A stretch of DNA of 35,865 nucleotides from Deltaproteobacteria bacterium (GTDB lineage: Bacteria > Myxococcota > Myxococcia > Myxococcales > 40CM-4-68-19). Made by a program: the position numbers and the translations under genes. How positions within the stretch are numbered: the stretch's first letter is position 1; every line of letters begins with the position of its first letter. The stretch lies in contig JANXXR010000006.1 of assembly GCA_025350525.1 (NCBI GenBank), positions 1 through 35,865 of the forward strand, in the 5' to 3' direction. This document shows positions 10,261 through 17,528 of this stretch, one piece after another. The notes beneath the pieces were generated by a model. The model had not been told where the DNA came from. It did not search any database and worked only from the letters and a program-made list of their open reading frames with translations.

Positions 10261-11351
10261 GGCTCGGCGGAACCGTGACCGGCCTCCCCTCGAGCCTGGT
10301 CCTGGCGAACGGTGCGGAGCAGCTCACCGTCTCGGACAACGGCGCCTTCGCCTTCGACACGCCCCTGGCCAGCGGCCAGAGCTACTCCGTCGGCATCCAG
10401 TCGCAGCCCGCTCCGCCTGCCCAGACCTGCACCGTGACCAACGGCGCCGGCGTTGCCACCGCCGACGTGACCAACGTGGAAGTGGACTGCCCTCCGTTTG
10501 CCGTCGCCAGCGGGCTGGTTGGCCCGGCCCTCGTCAAGGTCAATGGCTCGTCGGTCTACTTCGCCACCTCGAGCACGGTCAGCTGCTACGGCACCGGCAC
10601 CCCGCGGGACGGCATCATGATGGTGCCCACCAGCGGCGGTACGCCGGTGGCCATCGCGCCCATCGACCATTTCGCCGGCAATTGCGGCGCCTATGGAATG
10701 CTCTTCGATTCGTCGTATCTCTATTGGGCCGACTATGCCGATGCGACCATCTGGCGGGCGACGCTGGCCGGCGTCGGCCCGACGCAGATCTTCAGTGGCG
10801 GACAATACCTGAACGGTCTCGCCATCGACGCGGCCGGCGGGTCGCTCTACTATCACCAATATGGCTATTCCTCGATCGGCCGCGTCTCGACGGCGGGAAG
10901 CGGGAATACCACCTTTGCCAGCGCCGGCTCGATCAACGGCGAGAACCTGACCAGCGACGGCGCCAACCTCTATTGGACCGACGCCACCGTCGGAACCGTC
11001 AACCAGGTCCCGTTCAGCGCCTCCCCGCCCGCCTCGCCGACCACCCTCGCAACGGGGGAGGCGGCCCCGTTCGCCCCCTTCGTCAGCTCCTCGTCGATCT
11101 ACTGGCTCGCCTCCGGCGCGCTCCGCTACGCCTCGCTGACGTCTCCGTCCGCTGCGTCGCTGGCGACCGGCCTCCTCGCGCCCAACAGCACGGTTGCGGA
11201 TGCGAGCTCCGTTTGGGTGCTCGCCTCGGGATCGGGTGCGTCCGACGGGCGCATCTATCAGATCCCAACTGGCGGCGGCGCGCCGGTGATCATCGCCAAG
11301 GGCCTCTACCAGCCGAGATCCCTGGCGCAGGACGCGAGCAACCTCTACTGA
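9216..11351 (+). CDS. Giant secreted lipoprotein, part 3: Ig-like repeats and beta-propeller
   Basis: The third frame continues the Ig-like array from CAC 9216 (HFRLALAPPQVTI). It repeats the module seen in part 2, then shows a linker domain (FRLGGTVTGLPSSLVL, with CTVTNGAGVATADVTNV) of a type common in secreted proteobacterial proteins. A six-bladed propeller with blades marked by YLYWAD, NLYWTD and SIYWLA follows. The ORF ends at TGA 11349-11351, exactly where the last blade should have the Trp of NLYW. Changing TGA to TGG extends the frame without a break into the next segment. The propeller may be a ligand- or protein-binding surface module. Confidence 0.75.
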   Translation, partial: HFRLALAPPQVTILAPADGSYGNSPTAAVVAQVTDGGGGIAQVTANGVPMALGAGGLFRASVALTEGHDLIAVTATDLAAQSAQQTISVVLDTQPPALNLAAPAEGAFIAALSATVSGTVTDASPLALTVNGAATAVAAGGSFSITAALSAGANTIVALATDAAGNSSAVTRHLRANSVPPALTVSSPAEGLITNQTTIAVSGTATPGDSTDTLSVTIDGAPAARSGSAFSGAISPPEGDHTIVVIATDSYGLSSRQEVHITRDTTPPAIAISGVADSEVRTSPVTISFSATDAHLSSVSATLDGASFASGGTVSAAGAHALVVVAADAASNQATQTVHFSIAAAGVFRLGGTVTGLPSSLVLANGAEQLTVSDNGAFAFDTPLASGQSYSVGIQSQPAPPAQTCTVTNGAGVATADVTNVEVDCPPFAVASGLVGPALVKVNGSSVYFATSSTVSCYGTGTPRDGIMMVPTSGGTPVAIAPIDHFAGNCGAYGMLFDSSYLYWADYADATIWRATLAGVGPTQIFSGGQYLNGLAIDAAGGSLYYHQYGYSSIGRVSTAGSGNTTFASAGSINGENLTSDGANLYWTDATVGTVNQVPFSASPPASPTTLATGEAAPFAPFVSSSSIYWLASGALRYASLTSPSAASLATGLLAPNSTVADASSVWVLASGSGASDGRIYQIPTGGGAPVIIAKGLYQPRSLAQDASNLY

Positions 11352-11867
11352 GCGAGCGCCAACACCAGCGGTAACCAGGACGGCACCATCCAGATGATCA
11401 GCAAGGGCCCCCGGACCAACAACTGCGCCGGCCTCGGCGTGGCCTGCCCGGTGGCAGGGGACGGTTGGTTGTGGGACAACGCGGGGCCGGGGTGCCGGTG
11501 CATCTTCAGCACCTGCAACTGCTGCGACTTCGGCGGCAACGGTTTAAGGGAGCTGAAGTCCCACGTCGTCACCTTCCTGGTGGCTGGCGAGTCGCTGTCC
11601 TTCACCTTCGCTCCCACCTTCAGCTCCTGCTTCACCGGCGCCGAGGACTTCACGGCCCGGTGGATCCCGGCTCCCGGAAACAACCACGCCGGCGTCACCA
11701 TCACACCGCAGGGGGGCGCCGCCGACCTGTTCCTCGTCAATGACGGCAGCCATCAAATGGTCGAGTCATCCACTTTCAACACGTACCACCCGCAGACCTT
11801 CACCATCGGCTTCCCCGACGGCCGGCAGTTCGTCATGGACGGCACGACCGGCTTGTTGGTCCACTGA
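11352..11867 (+). CDS. Giant secreted lipoprotein, part 4: cysteine-rich C-terminal tail
   Basis: This is in the same frame as part 3, directly after the TGA. The first residues, ASANTSGNQDGTIQMISKG, complete a propeller blade, so it is a continuation. The track's ORF starts only at ATG 11394, in mid-blade. The tail has a Cys-rich knot (CRCIFSTCNCCDFGGNG) and a beta-rich domain ending FVMDGTTGLLVH. I do not recognise this domain. As a separate gene it would lack a signal peptide and a ribosome-binding site. Its stop lies nine bases from the stop of the convergent tannase gene. Confidence 0.6.
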   Translation, partial: ASANTSGNQDGTIQMISKGPRTNNCAGLGVACPVAGDGWLWDNAGPGCRCIFSTCNCCDFGGNGLRELKSHVVTFLVAGESLSFTFAPTFSSCFTGAEDFTARWIPAPGNNHAGVTITPQGGAADLFLVNDGSHQMVESSTFNTYHPQTFTIGFPDGRQFVMDGTTGLLVH

Positions 11868-11876
11868 CCTCGCACG

Positions 11877-13439
11877 CTACCGGTCGTGGTCGTTGTCGTG
11901 TTCCCTGCAGACGAAGTTGGCCGCGTCGTTCGTGCTGCCGCGCCCCTTGTACTCGGCGAACTTCGGGAACGGGCACAGCGGGCGAGTGACCGCGACGCCG
12001 TTGGCAGGGTTGTCGCCGGTGAACTTGGTCGCCACGATGCTGTCCGGTGCGCGGCCCTGCTCGACCCATTGCACGAGCGGGGAAACCGTATCGAAAACGT
12101 TGGGGCCGGGCCCGCCGCCGCAGTGCAAAACGCCAGGAGCGAGGAAGAGGCGGTAGAACTCTTGCGTCTCCTCGCCGCCCTCGCGGGCGGAGACGGCATC
12201 GAAGTAATTGATGCTGCTCAGCGGAGAGATGGCCGGATCGTCCCAGCCGTGCCACTGGAGCAGCTTGCCTCCGTGCGCACGGAAGCGGCGCAGATCCGGA
12301 TCGGTGGAGTTGATGGTGCCGGCGGTGGTGTAATCAGCAAAGGAGACGTCGGTGTCGAAGTTGAACTTCGTGTAATCGAAGGAGGGATCCTCGAAGATGA
12401 TGAAGGTGAAGAACTGGTTTCCGAAGAACGCCTGGATGGTGGGCGAGCCCGCAATCGGGAAGGGTCCGGTGATCCAAGCCGACCAGCCGCCGGGCGCAGC
12501 CTCCGCGCCGGGGGCATAGCCCGGGAAGATCTGTCGGCCGGTGCGCGGGTTCCGCGGCCCGTCGTAGATGGCCTTCACCGCGGCCACCTGCGCGGCGGTG
12601 AGACAGGAGGGGCTGTCTGCGCCTTTGCACTGGATGCTCGCCGGATCGAAGTGGCACTGGCGCGGATCGTTGAGGACGCCGTCGAGGACTCCGTCCAGCT
12701 TGTCGCACTGGGCGAGGGCCGCAGCCTGGATGGCGGGGAGCTTGTTGGCGGGGATGCTGCCGGCCGGATCCGCGAACAGCGCCTTTTCGTTCCAGATGAA
12801 GCCGGTAAAGAGGTGCGTCCAGTCGTTGGCGGGAGCGCCGGCGGAGATGCCGTCGAAATCCTCGGGGAAGCGCTGCGCCTCCATCAAGGCCTCGCGGCCC
12901 CCGTCGGAGCAGCCCACGAAGTACGATCGCGACGGTCCCGTTCCATAGAACGCGGCGATAATCGCTTTTGCCTTGTCGGTGGTCTCCTTCAGCGCGCGGA
13001 ACCCGAAATCGATGACCTGCTGGTGGTGTCCCGGTGCGAAGGTGGCCGTGCCGCCGACGTGCCCGTCGTCGGTGCCCGCTGCCGCATAGCCGAGTTGCAG
13101 GGCGCCGGCGAGCGAGCCATAGGGAACCGCGCCGGCGAATCCGCCGTTGCCCGACTGCTGATATCTGCCGTTCCAGGTGGAGGCGGGCATCCAGACTTCG
13201 CTGATGATGTGCGAGTCGGGGCTGGGCGCGGAGTTGACTGCCACGCGGCAGAAGGCGGGGAGATTTGCGAAGGTCTGACCATTGGGCGCTTTGTAAGAAC
13301 CCGCCGGAACCGATTGTGCCGCGGTGATGGTGGCGTGGGGCAGCGAGAGTCCGGTCAGGCTGCTGCAGGGCGCTGCGTGGACGGGAGCGGCGGCGAACGC
13401 GGCGCACGCGAATGCGAGCGCGGTAAGGATGCGAGTCAT
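11877..13439 (-). CDS. Secreted tannase / feruloyl esterase family hydrolase
   Basis: This 520-residue exported alpha/beta-hydrolase should cleave ester bonds of plant phenolics (gallate or ferulate esters). The signal peptide MTRILTALAFACAAFAAAPVHA has an AHA-type cleavage site. The family's CS-D-HC arrangement is visible: GCSDGG with Ser178 next to Cys, WHGWDD supplying the Asp, and VLHCGG supplying the His-Cys pair, so the catalytic triad and its disulphide are intact. A lid region lies between the Ser and Asp motifs, with extra cysteines. AGGAGG at 13445-13450 precedes the ATG at good spacing. The length is normal for the family. It is monocistronic and convergent with the giant lipoprotein. 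The exact substrate cannot be told. Confidence 0.92.
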   Translation of the reverse strand: MTRILTALAFACAAFAAAPVHAAPCSSLTGLSLPHATITAAQSVPAGSYKAPNGQTFANLPAFCRVAVNSAPSPDSHIISEVWMPASTWNGRYQQSGNGGFAGAVPYGSLAGALQLGYAAAGTDDGHVGGTATFAPGHHQQVIDFGFRALKETTDKAKAIIAAFYGTGPSRSYFVGCSDGGREALMEAQRFPEDFDGISAGAPANDWTHLFTGFIWNEKALFADPAGSIPANKLPAIQAAALAQCDKLDGVLDGVLNDPRQCHFDPASIQCKGADSPSCLTAAQVAAVKAIYDGPRNPRTGRQIFPGYAPGAEAAPGGWSAWITGPFPIAGSPTIQAFFGNQFFTFIIFEDPSFDYTKFNFDTDVSFADYTTAGTINSTDPDLRRFRAHGGKLLQWHGWDDPAISPLSSINYFDAVSAREGGEETQEFYRLFLAPGVLHCGGGPGPNVFDTVSPLVQWVEQGRAPDSIVATKFTGDNPANGVAVTRPLCPFPKFAEYKGRGSTNDAANFVCREHDNDHDR

Positions 13440-13549
13440 GGGTTCCTCCTGCGGGGCGAAGCTGGCGCGCAGTCAGCGCTGCGGAGTTCGCAAAATCAAG
13501 ACGCGACGGGTCACGCAGGGCCGGTCCGCGCCGCGTCCAACCGCACCAG

Positions 13550-13690
13550 TCGACGCGCGGCCGATCATCGTCGCCGTCGTGGGCCCAAATGGGGCCGGCA
13601 AGTCGACATTCTTTCATGCGCATCTCGCCTCGTCGGGTCTCGCTTCCTGAATGCGCATGACCTCGCCCCGGAGCTTGAGGTCGATGCGGG
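13550..13690 (+). pseudogene. Zeta-toxin-like P-loop ATPase, N-terminal remnant
   Basis: The plus strand encodes RPIIVAVVGPNGAGKSTFF, a Walker A motif in the sequence style of zeta-toxin-family kinases (PIIVVVAGPNGAGKST), then HAHLASSGL and a stop. In the next frame RFLNAHDLAPELEVDA follows, matching the usual continuation (FVNADEIA-like), so one base is missing near 13640 as well. The rest of the gene is absent: after about 13690 the sequence matches something else. In intact family members a kinase domain phosphorylates a nucleotide-sugar or other small substrate. The identification rests on about 45 residues. Confidence 0.5.
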
Positions 13691-13693
13691 CAA

Positions 13694-13800
13694 CGGCAGC
13701 ACCAGGCGAGCGCGCGCGCCGGCGCGGTCGGTGCGGTTCTCCAGCGAGAGCGTGCCTTCGTGCGCTCGGCGATCTGCCGCCGCGAGCTCGGGCGCAACCT
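13694..13800 (-). pseudogene. Histidine kinase ATPase-domain C-terminal remnant
   Basis: The minus strand reads AHEGTLSLENRTDRAGARARLVLPLP, which matches the last two strands of a HATPase_c domain, usually AHGGxLxLENR...GARxRLxLP. The upstream G-boxes and dimerisation domain are not found, and the fragment abuts the zeta-like remnant on the other strand. It looks like a leftover from an old rearrangement. The match is short, so this is tentative. Confidence 0.4.
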
Positions 13801-13887
13801 GACGGGCGGCCGAGCGCTTCCTTCGATCAGTTGCCCCACACATGCCGAATGGCGAACTTCTCGTGGGGTCGGTCGTGGGGGGGAATC

Positions 13888-15777
13888 ATGCGCGCGCTCG
13901 TCTGGGTGGCGGTCGTCTGCCTTTTGGCATGTGGTGGGACCTCTCCCGGCGCGGGGAGCGTGGCGCCTGCGGAGGACGGCGGGGGCAGTTCGTCCCAAGG
14001 CACTCCCGACGGCGGCGCAGGGCCGGCCACTTCGCCTGCCGATGCCGGACCGCCCGATGCCAGCACGCCCGACGCCGGGGCGAACACCCCCGACGCCGGG
14101 GCGAGCGACCCCGGCAAGCCCGACGCCGGTCCGCCCGACGCGGGCCCGGCTCAAGCGACCTTCATGCTGCGCATCCGGATCGAAGGACGCGGCGCGGTCG
14201 CTTCGTCATCGCGGAGCCTCGCGTGCGCGCAGAGCTGCCAAGGGGTGTTCGTCGCCGGCACCTCCGTGTTGCTGACCGCCACTCCCGACGCGGGTCAGAA
14301 GTTCGCCGGCTGGAGCGGCGCCTGCGCAGGCTTCGGCAACTGCACGGTGGCGGCGGAGGCCACCGTCATCGCCAACTTCGTCGTCGACGTGCCGCCGGTG
14401 CCTAAGCACACCTTGAAGATCTCAGTCGGCGGCTCGGGCAGCGTCGCCTCCCGGCCGGCCGGTATCCTCTGCGGCGCGACCTGCGAGGCCTCCTTCGACG
14501 AGGGCACCATCGTCGCGCTGACCGAGGTTCCCGGCTCGGGCGCCCAGTTCAACACCTGGACCGGCGCCTGCGCGGGCCCGGGGGGCTGCTCGGTGACGAT
14601 GACCGCGGACCTCCAGGTGAACGCCTGGTTCGAGCCGGCGCCCAACGCGGCCTCCTGCCTGGGCATCCGCGCCGCCGATCCCGTGCAGGAAAACGGCACA
14701 GGCTGGTACACCGCTGCCTCCTGGAGCTGCCTGCCGCCCGTCGGCGACGGGCTCGGCAAGCTCGCCTTCGGGGTGAGCGATCCGCAACAGCAGTCCGCCA
14801 ACATGGTCGTCTTCAACGCGGACTTCCACGGCAGCAGCGACGTCGTGGCCGGCCTCTACCTCAGCGGCGTGACGCGCGTGCAGCAGCAGTCCACCGGCTT
14901 CTTCGCCTGGAAACAGGGGACGCCGCAGGATGCGGGGGCGATCGCCGTCACGTACTGGAAGCCGGGGGAGAGCTCGTACACCATGTACGGCAACCTGAAC
15001 GGCCTCTTCCGCCCGGGCGTCTTCGCGTCGGAGGAATCGCCGCACGGCCTGCTCCTGGTCAGCGATCTCGACACCCGCACGCCCTCCGCGGTTCGCGCGG
15101 CCGTCCTGCTCAAGGCCAACCAGACTGGGTCCCCGGAGATCGCCTGGGGGCCCATCCAACTCGACGCCCGGGGGCCGGCCTTCGGCGCCGGCGTGGACGC
15201 TATGGATCGCACCATCGTCATCACCGACGGCTCGGCGAAGTTTGGCGCTGGCGCCATCTCGGCCGAGTGGCTGGGACCTGATGGCGCGCCCCTGACCGGC
15301 GAGTTCCTGCTCCAGGCTTCTGTCGTCCCGGGCGCCAACACCTGGTTCGAGACCTCGGCGCTCATCGGCGGAGGAGTGCTGGTGCGCCGGATGGACCTCG
15401 ACGCGCGCGGCACGCATTCGCAAGCCCTCGTCACCGTCGCGAGCGGCTCGCCCGTCGTCGCCCCGCCGCCGGGCTGGATGGTGGCCCGACGCGACAGCCG
15501 CCTCAAGATCGCCCGCGGCGGGAGGGCGTACGCGGTGCTGCCCTTCGGCGCCAAGGGCGTCGCCTGCTCGCAGCGGGTGGAGCTGATCGCTCCGGACGGC
15601 ACCTTCTGCAGCGCGAGCACGTACACGATCCGAGCGGGAGCCTGCGACACCGCCGACCTGGCCCTGGGCGAGGACGGAACGGTCGTGCAGACCTCGCCGC
15701 CGGTGTTCAGCACTGACGATCAAGGTAAGGCGAATATGAGCTGCACCTGGCAGTGGTGGGTCGGTACGCTCCGATAG
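13888..15777 (+). CDS. Lipoprotein with Asp-Ala-Pro linker and two InlB-type repeat domains
   Basis: This 629-residue surface lipoprotein starts at ATG 13888 (MRALVWVAVVCLLACGG), with a clear lipobox and Cys15, and GGGGGGAA just upstream. The track's earlier start at 13651 would bury the signal peptide. Residues about 25-85 are a low-complexity linker of PDAG/PPDA units. Two divergent InlB B-repeat-like domains follow, each with a paired Cys and a FAGWSGACAG or FNTWTGACAG core; such domains are typical spacers of bacterial surface proteins. The C-terminal 400 residues form a beta-rich region that I do not recognise (possibly a propeller), with scattered cysteines. No enzyme motif is visible. 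The gene is convergent with the GST-like gene, 18 bp away. Confidence 0.85.
   Translation: MRALVWVAVVCLLACGGTSPGAGSVAPAEDGGGSSSQGTPDGGAGPATSPADAGPPDASTPDAGANTPDAGASDPGKPDAGPPDAGPAQATFMLRIRIEGRGAVASSSRSLACAQSCQGVFVAGTSVLLTATPDAGQKFAGWSGACAGFGNCTVAAEATVIANFVVDVPPVPKHTLKISVGGSGSVASRPAGILCGATCEASFDEGTIVALTEVPGSGAQFNTWTGACAGPGGCSVTMTADLQVNAWFEPAPNAASCLGIRAADPVQENGTGWYTAASWSCLPPVGDGLGKLAFGVSDPQQQSANMVVFNADFHGSSDVVAGLYLSGVTRVQQQSTGFFAWKQGTPQDAGAIAVTYWKPGESSYTMYGNLNGLFRPGVFASEESPHGLLLVSDLDTRTPSAVRAAVLLKANQTGSPEIAWGPIQLDARGPAFGAGVDAMDRTIVITDGSAKFGAGAISAEWLGPDGAPLTGEFLLQASVVPGANTWFETSALIGGGVLVRRMDLDARGTHSQALVTVASGSPVVAPPPGWMVARRDSRLKIARGGRAYAVLPFGAKGVACSQRVELIAPDGTFCSASTYTIRAGACDTADLALGEDGTVVQTSPPVFSTDDQGKANMSCTWQWWVGTLR
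14020..14155 (+). repeat. Low-complexity PDAG/PPDA-coding repeat
   Basis: A run of short GC-rich units (variants of CCCGACGCCGG) encodes the Asp-Ala-Pro-Gly linker after the lipobox. Such linkers hold surface lipoproteins away from the membrane, and they vary in length between strains by slippage. Confidence 0.7.
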
Positions 15778-15795
15778 TCGCAGAGGAGATCGCCT

Positions 15796-16536
15796 TCAGG
15801 CCTCGTCGAGCTTGAAGAAATGCGCCTGGCGGTCCCGGTGGGCCAGGAGCGCGGGCGTGATCGCCGCTGCCACCGCCCCATCGAGCCACCCGAAGGCGCC
15901 GCGCGCTCTGGCTGGCAAAGCGCGGATCGAGTCGGGCAGCGGCAAGAGCGCATTGATGCACGCCGCGCAGTACACATCGAGCGCCGAGAACCGATCGAAG
16001 AAGAACCGCCTGCCCCCGAGCCGCCCATCGAGCGCGCGCAAAAGGGAGACGCAGCGCTCGCGCGCCCAATCCAGCTCATCAGGCTGGTGCCCATAGCGCC
16101 CTAAGAGAAATTGCCCCGCGCGCGGCGCCAGCCCTTCGCGTCCGTCGGTCGCGAGCCCGCGAGAGACGAGCATTGCCCGCCGCGCCCAGGCCAACCCGCG
16201 CTCCCCGAGCAGCTCGTGGCCGAGGCCGAAGAGCTCGACCCGGTGCTCCGGAGGAATGTGCCCCGGTGCGAGCCGCTCGAGCAGCGAGAGGATCTCCGCC
16301 CAGCCGCTGCGGGGAAGCTCCCCTGAAAAGAGCGCGGCCGGCGCGTTGGCGACTCCCGACCAGCGCGTGGTCTCGGCGTCGCCGGCCGCGAGCCGCACCG
16401 CGACCGCGTCGAGCTGCTTGGCCGCGACCAAGGCAAGGACCGAGTCGGACCACGGGCTGGGGGCGCTGGTGAGCAAGACCAGCCGCAGACCGCTCGCCGC
16501 CTTCGCCGTCTCCAGTTCGACGAATGTGATTCCCAT
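15796..16536 (-). CDS. Glutathione S-transferase-like protein
   Basis: This 246-residue, apparently cytoplasmic protein starts at ATG 16536 (MGITFVELETAK); the longer track ORF begins in the divergent gene. Residues about 15-100 fit a thioredoxin-like N-terminal GST domain (LRLVLLTSAPSPWSDSVLALV), with NAPAALFSGELPRSGWAEIL where GSTs keep the cis-Pro and the glutathione-binding turn. The rest is helical and ends in a GST_C-like region with FFFDRFSALDVYCAACINAL. The usual catalytic Ser/Cys/Tyr near the N-terminus is not obvious, so the activity is uncertain; a metaxin-like role is an alternative. It is divergent from the GHKL operon. Confidence 0.65.
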   Translation of the reverse strand: MGITFVELETAKAASGLRLVLLTSAPSPWSDSVLALVAAKQLDAVAVRLAAGDAETTRWSGVANAPAALFSGELPRSGWAEILSLLERLAPGHIPPEHRVELFGLGHELLGERGLAWARRAMLVSRGLATDGREGLAPRAGQFLLGRYGHQPDELDWARERCVSLLRALDGRLGGRRFFFDRFSALDVYCAACINALLPLPDSIRALPARARGAFGWLDGAVAAAITPALLAHRDRQAHFFKLDEA

Positions 16537-16641
16537 GCCGCGCACAATGCCACGGCGCGCGGCCCCTGAAACTCTCTCCGCCTCTTCCGTGCTAGATCTG
16601 GCCGCGGGAGAGAACATGGCCGCGGATTCGGGTCGCCGGGC
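16537..16641 (+). promoter_or_regulatory. Divergent promoter region with a possible 9-codon leader peptide
   Basis: In this 105 bp gap, GGGAGAGAAC precedes an ATG at 16616 that opens a nine-codon reading frame (MAADSGRRA) ending at TGA 16643-16645. That stop overlaps the GTG start of the ATPase gene as GTGA. The mini-ORF has a better ribosome-binding site than the ATPase itself, so it could deliver ribosomes by coupling. No clear promoter consensus is seen. Confidence 0.4.
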
Positions 16642-17169
16642 GTGAGGGCGAGACGGAACGACCTCAGCGCGCTCGACCTCCAGATCGATCCCGAATGGGA
16701 AGCTGTGAAGGCGGTCTGGGACCCGTGCCGGGTCTTCCTCGAGCGGGGAGGGCTCGCGGATGACGAGACCTACCAGCTCGCCATGGTGGCGCGCGAGCTG
16801 CTCGAGAACGCCGTGAAGTTCGGAGCCTTCGCGGAAGGGGATCGCGTTCAACTCGCCATCCGCGTCGCCGCCGAAGACGTCGTGGTCGAAGTGAAGAGCC
16901 GCGTCGGCGTGGACGAGGCGCACCTGCGTCGCTTCGATCAGACCATCCAGTGGATCCGCGGGTTCCAATATCCCTTCGAGGCCTTCGTCGAACGGATGAA
17001 GCTCGTCTCCGCGCAGCCTTCCTCGGAGGGCGAGACCGGCCTCGGACTGACCCGCATCGCCTACGAAGGGAGAAGCATCATCGATTTCTACCTGGACGAA
17101 GACGACCTCCTTGCGGTCTCGGCGATCTACCGGCGGGACATCCCGGGGGGCGTTTGGAGAACTCCATAA
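16642..17169 (+). CDS. GHKL/HATPase-type regulator (anti-sigma serine-kinase-like)
   Basis: This 175-residue cytoplasmic protein resembles the ATPase partner of partner-switching systems (RsbW/SpoIIAB-like; the cyanobacterial slr1658 group may be closer). The N-box is ELLENAVKFGAF (residues about 53-64) and the last lid motif is GETGLGLTRIAYE (about 133-145). Between them the canonical DxGxG box is not visible; VEVKSRVGVDEAHL stands in its place, so ATP binding or kinase activity may be altered. The GTG start at 16642 has a weak ribosome-binding site of its own. Its 3' end overlaps the STAS-like gene by 16 bases, so the two proteins are likely made in fixed ratio and interact. Confidence 0.75.
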   Translation: MRARRNDLSALDLQIDPEWEAVKAVWDPCRVFLERGGLADDETYQLAMVARELLENAVKFGAFAEGDRVQLAIRVAAEDVVVEVKSRVGVDEAHLRRFDQTIQWIRGFQYPFEAFVERMKLVSAQPSSEGETGLGLTRIAYEGRSIIDFYLDEDDLLAVSAIYRRDIPGGVWRTP

Positions 17170-17528
17170 AGAAATGGGTCCAGACGGGTCTCGAGATCTC
17201 CCTCGCGCAGGAGCCAGGCGGACTTCGCCTGAGCTGGGTGGGCAAGAGCACGGCGCGCGAACCCCGGGTCTTCCTGGTGCCGATCCTGCTGGAGGCGTTC
17301 CAGAGCGCCCTGGCCGCCGCGCTTCCGTTGGTGCTCGACTTCACCGCGCTGGACTACATGAACTCGGCCACCCTGACCTCGGTGGTGAAAGCGTTCGAAG
17401 AGTCGCGCCGGCTCTCGGTTCCGATCGTCCTCGAGTACAGCCTTTCGCGAAGGTGGCAGGCGCTTTCGTTTGAAGCTTTCCGGACCTTCGAGACGCCCGA
17501 CGGCCGGATCAAGGTCACCGGCAAGTGA
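17154..17528 (+). CDS. STAS-like anti-sigma-antagonist / slr1659-type regulator
   Basis: This protein is about 124 residues. TTG 17154, behind a GGGGGG run, is the only sensible in-frame start after the ATPase domain; the track's start at 16950 lies inside the upstream gene. The order of strands and helices, with VLDFTALDYMNSATLTSVV, matches a STAS-like fold in which the MNSAT segment sits where SpoIIAA-type proteins carry the phosphorylated Ser. I infer that the GHKL protein binds it and may phosphorylate Ser or Thr there. The slr1659/SiaC-like group is the likeliest family. Its stop overlaps the methyltransferase start by GTGA. The track's ORF 17354-18118 on the other strand is a shadow. 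Confidence 0.65.
   Translation: MENSIKKWVQTGLEISLAQEPGGLRLSWVGKSTAREPRVFLVPILLEAFQSALAAALPLVLDFTALDYMNSATLTSVVKAFEESRRLSVPIVLEYSLSRRWQALSFEAFRTFETPDGRIKVTGK

Larger units (their letters stand above)
13440..13887. other. 448 bp spacer with gene remnants between tannase and lipoprotein genes
   Basis: No intact gene is present. Besides the tannase leader, it holds a P-loop fragment on the plus strand (about 13550-13690) and a histidine-kinase C-terminal fragment on the minus strand (about 13694-13800), described separately. The last 30 bases carry the GGGGGGAATC ribosome-binding region of the downstream lipoprotein. Confidence 0.6.

Noticed and set aside
8952-10859. A 635-codon minus-strand ORF opposite the Ig array.
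   Set aside because: It is repetitive only because the Ig-coding strand is repetitive; it has no signal peptide or domain.
11886-13802. A 638-codon plus-strand ORF over the tannase gene.
   Set aside because: It is a shadow of a gene with signal peptide, CS-D-HC motif and strong ribosome-binding site on the other strand.
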